A DNA stretch of 35,440 nucleotides from Clostridia bacterium (GTDB taxonomy: Bacteria > Bacillota > Clostridia > TANB77 > CAG-508): contig JAFXGW010000006.1 in assembly GCA_017536685.1 (NCBI GenBank), positions 1-35,440 of the forward strand, given 5' to 3'. Positions 33,341-35,440 of the stretch are shown in pieces. A program made the position numbers and the translations under genes. The notes under the pieces were generated by a model. That model had not been told where the DNA came from, made no database searches, and saw only the letters and a program-made list of their open reading frames with translations. Position 1 is the first letter of the stretch. Each line of letters opens with the position of its first letter.

Positions 33341-34681
33341 TTATTGTTGATTTTCTTCTTGATTAAACTCTTCATCTTCATCTGGCAAAATTTCAACTTT
33401 ACAAGCTTTAACTTTTATAATTCTTTTATCTTTAGATTTTTCTACTTTATAAACAACACTTGGTGTTTCTATAATTGGTTTTTCTTTATCATTTGGAATT
33501 CTTCCTAATTCTTCTATTAAGTATCCAGAAATTGTATCATAGTCCCCTTCAGGAATTGAAACATCTAAAACCTTTTCAACCTCATAAACAGACATACTTC
33601 CATTTAAAACATAGGTATTATCATCAATTTTTTCATAAACCATTTTTACTTCATCATATTCATCGTATATTTCACCCACGATTTCTTCTAGTATATCTTC
33701 CATTGTAACAACACCAGCAGTTCCACCATACTCATCAACAACAATAGCAATTTGTAGTCTATTCTTCCTTAATTCTTCAAAAAGCTCATTTACTGGTTTT
33801 GTTTCTGAAACAAAATATGCTTCTTTTACTAAATTTTTAATTTTTACATTTTTATTTTTTGTTGATAATAGAATATCTTTAATGTAAACAACACCTTTTA
33901 TTTCATCTATAGTATCTTCATACACTGGTATCCTACTATATCTAAAATCATCATCTTCTGTTAATTCTTCAATAACTTTTGAAATCGATAAGTTCATATC
34001 TACTGCATAAATTTCTGTTCTTGGAACCATTATTTCAGATACTACTGTATCGTTAAACTCAAAAACATTATTTATCATTTCTCTTTCTTCTTTTTCAATG
34101 ATTCCTTTTTCTTCTCCAACATCAACCATCATTCTTATTTCTTCTTCTGTTACAGTTTCTTCTTCTGTTTCAGAAACTCCAAATAATTTTGAAACAAGAT
34201 TTGTTGAAAACGTTAAAAACTTAACAAATGGTGATGTAACGGTTGCTATTGTTTTTATTACTCCTACAGTTCCAAAAGCTATTTTTTCATAATATTTCAT
34301 CGCAATTCTTTTTGGAACTAATTCTCCTAAAATTAATGTAAAATAAGAAAGAATAATTGTTATTAATACAATTGAAATTCCATTCCAAGTTTCTAATGTT
34401 AAATAAGGAATCCATTCATGTAATACTGGTGCAAGTTCACTTGCAAAAGCCTCTGATGCAAAAGCACTTGATAAAAATCCAGCTAAAGTAATTCCTATTT
34501 GTATTGTAGCTAAAAATTTACTTGGATTTTCTAATATTTTTTTTATTGATTTTGCTTTTTTATTTCCTTCTTTAACTTGCATATCTAATTTAGCATCATT
34601 TAAAGAAATAAAAGCAATTTCAGCTGCAGCAAAATATGCATTTGCTAAAATTAATATAAAAAGTAAAATTAATTCTGACAT
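33341..34681 (-). CDS. HlyC/CorC-family protein (CNNM and CBS domains)
   Basis: 446 aa. The N-terminal CNNM membrane domain (about 1-190) has a helix at the start (LILLFILILANAYFAAAEIAFISL) and two to three more. A pair of CBS domains (about 215-335) follows, with MVPRTEIYAV and VVDEYGGTAGVVTMEDILEEIVGEI. A C-terminal CorC_HlyC domain (about 345-430) carries NGSMSVYEVEKVL and GDYDTISGYLI. Members are linked to magnesium or cobalt efflux; the older name hemolysin is historical. An Asp/Glu tail ends the protein. ATG with GAGGAAAT upstream and its own promoter; cysK is transcribed separately behind it. Confidence 0.9.
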   Translation of the reverse strand: MSELILLFILILANAYFAAAEIAFISLNDAKLDMQVKEGNKKAKSIKKILENPSKFLATIQIGITLAGFLSSAFASEAFASELAPVLHEWIPYLTLETWNGISIVLITIILSYFTLILGELVPKRIAMKYYEKIAFGTVGVIKTIATVTSPFVKFLTFSTNLVSKLFGVSETEEETVTEEEIRMMVDVGEEKGIIEKEEREMINNVFEFNDTVVSEIMVPRTEIYAVDMNLSISKVIEELTEDDDFRYSRIPVYEDTIDEIKGVVYIKDILLSTKNKNVKIKNLVKEAYFVSETKPVNELFEELRKNRLQIAIVVDEYGGTAGVVTMEDILEEIVGEIYDEYDEVKMVYEKIDDNTYVLNGSMSVYEVEKVLDVSIPEGDYDTISGYLIEELGRIPNDKEKPIIETPSVVYKVEKSKDKRIIKVKACKVEILPDEDEEFNQEENQQ

Positions 34682-34725
34682 TTTTTACAAATTTCCTCCA
34701 ATTTTATCCATTAATTATATTTGTG

Positions 34726-34754
34726 ATTATATTATAAAAAAATCTAAAAATCAA
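34726..34754 (-). promoter_or_regulatory. Promoter of the HlyC/CorC-family gene
   Basis: On the minus strand TTGATT (34749-34754) and TATAAT (34726-34731) with a 17-base spacer, about 45 bases before the start codon. Confidence 0.65.
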
Positions 34755-34792
34755 TATAACATCTCACTATTAAATTAAATCTTCATTTTTAA

Positions 34793-34821
34793 TTGACATA
34801 ACTCATACACCGTAATATAAT
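34793..34821 (+). promoter_or_regulatory. Perfect sigma-A promoter of the last gene
   Basis: TTGACA (34793-34798) and TATAAT (34816-34821) with a 17-base spacer, 36 bases before the ATG at 34858. I see no CIRCE or CtsR-like repeat around it. Confidence 0.85.
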
Positions 34822-34857
34822 AGTTTCGCCAAAAAAGCTTATAAGGAGGCGAATCTT

Positions 34858-35440
34858 ATGGCATTTGAACATTCACAATTATCAAAAATTGCTACCAATA
34901 TGTTTAATGACATTTTGGCAGAAATGCAAAAACGGGAGTTCAAATCGGTTAGTATACAACTGCTGCTTTGGGGAATTCTGAATTCTAACACAGAAACTTC
35001 TTCATATAGCGAACTGGAAAATTATTTTTACCGTTTAGGCGATTATTTTCCTAGTACCTTAGATGATGCTATCGATATGTTATTCGGTGATTCTGAAGAA
35101 GATGATGATGAACCAGATAACAAGAAAAAAAAGAAGTCCAATAAACAACATGCACACTCGAGTGCAACTGATTCTTCAAAAAGAAAGAAAAGTATCTTCC
35201 AATTTTTAGGAAAAGCAACTGATAAAAACAAATCTGATTCACAAACAACCAAAAACATCACATTAAAAGGATATGATGAAAATACCATCAAATTTATCGC
35301 AGACGAGGAACTCCAAACCGTATTAGACAAGTTGGCAGAAATTATTGAACGCTTTGATGTAAAAGAAATTGAAGTGCTTCACTTCATTTCAGCGCTCTTC
35401 ATGAGTGATTCTACAATCTTAAAAAAATTTTTGAGAAATA
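34858..35440 (+). CDS. N-terminal part of a Clp_N-like protein (cut by window end)
   Basis: An open frame of 194 codons to the window edge, from ATG with AAGGAGGCG upstream. Residues 1-75 (SQLSKIATNMFNDILAEMQ then SIQLLLWGILNS) and about 155-194 (LAEIIERFDVKEIEVLHFISALF) resemble two helical Clp_N repeats, where ClpC/ClpB has the EHLLLALL pattern. Between them is a low-complexity linker with an acidic then a Lys-rich stretch (about 80-125). It may be the start of a divergent Clp-type AAA+ ATPase, whose ATPase part would lie outside. Codon choice (CTG, CGG, TCG, CGC) is richer in G and C than in the neighbouring genes, possibly a sign of transfer. Confidence 0.55.
   Translation, partial: MAFEHSQLSKIATNMFNDILAEMQKREFKSVSIQLLLWGILNSNTETSSYSELENYFYRLGDYFPSTLDDAIDMLFGDSEEDDDEPDNKKKKKSNKQHAHSSATDSSKRKKSIFQFLGKATDKNKSDSQTTKNITLKGYDENTIKFIADEELQTVLDKLAEIIERFDVKEIEVLHFISALFMSDSTILKKFLRN

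Noticed and set aside
35043-35330. 95-aa minus-strand frame at the window end
   Set aside because: It is antisense to the Clp_N-like frame, which has a perfect promoter and ribosome site. The Ser-rich product comes from reading its low-complexity linker backwards.
1-35440. CRISPR arrays, tRNA or rRNA genes, transposases
   Set aside because: I saw no regularly spaced repeats, no TTCGA-type tRNA arms with matching acceptor stems, and no transposase or integrase motif in any frame; a tool search would be more sensitive.

Overview
The window is very AT-rich. Its genes have strong AGGAG-type ribosome binding sites, consensus sigma-A promoters and almost only TAA stops. It encodes a spore-coat cotJABC operon, FeoAB, SecG, RNase R, DXP reductoisomerase and XRE regulators. 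Together these point to a low-GC, spore-forming, probably anaerobic Clostridia-type Firmicute. I see no rRNA, tRNA, CRISPR array, transposase or phage gene.

Layout. 1-100: the last codons of a plus-strand gene and its terminator. 191-5048 (minus): a polyamine-type cluster with a DUF4178-like protein, an EamA permease split by a frameshift, a glutathionylspermidine-synthase-like ATP-grasp ligase, an unknown partner and homospermidine synthase. 5174-6100: an S1-domain protein. 6258-13989 (minus): a dense run with a THEP1-type NTPase fused to a SWIM zinc finger, a HExxH metallopeptidase-like protein, Nudix, HAD nucleotidase-like, uracil-DNA-glycosylase-like, Ppx/GppA, Dxr and an RlmD-type rRNA methyltransferase. 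14105-17123: a charged protein, RNase R interrupted by an in-frame TGA, and SecG. 17217-20819: a 927-aa unknown with an ALDH-like degenerate protein. 21045-23380: feoAB. 23525-23771: a long imperfect palindrome. 23791-25830 (plus): a TetR regulator, then cotJA-cotJB-cotJC. 25921-27391: two small unknowns, one possibly ADP-ribosyltransferase-like. 27566-29156: a frameshifted polytopic glycosyltransferase-like gene. 29273-31577: two paralogous membrane-anchored XRE regulators. 31818-33281: cysK with a long leader. 33341-34681: a CNNM/CBS (HlyC/CorC) protein. 34858 to the end: the start of a Clp_N-like protein.

The most striking element is the cysK leader. A perfect sigma-A promoter precedes a 14-codon ORF with five consecutive cysteine codons. 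This is followed by mutually exclusive RNA pairings ending in an intrinsic terminator, so it looks like a cysteine-sensing ribosome-mediated attenuator. The second is the homospermidine/ATP-grasp cluster, which could make and export a polyamine conjugate. Three genes (EamA permease, RNase R, glycosyltransferase-like) are each broken by one small lesion, which is either real decay or residual sequence error.
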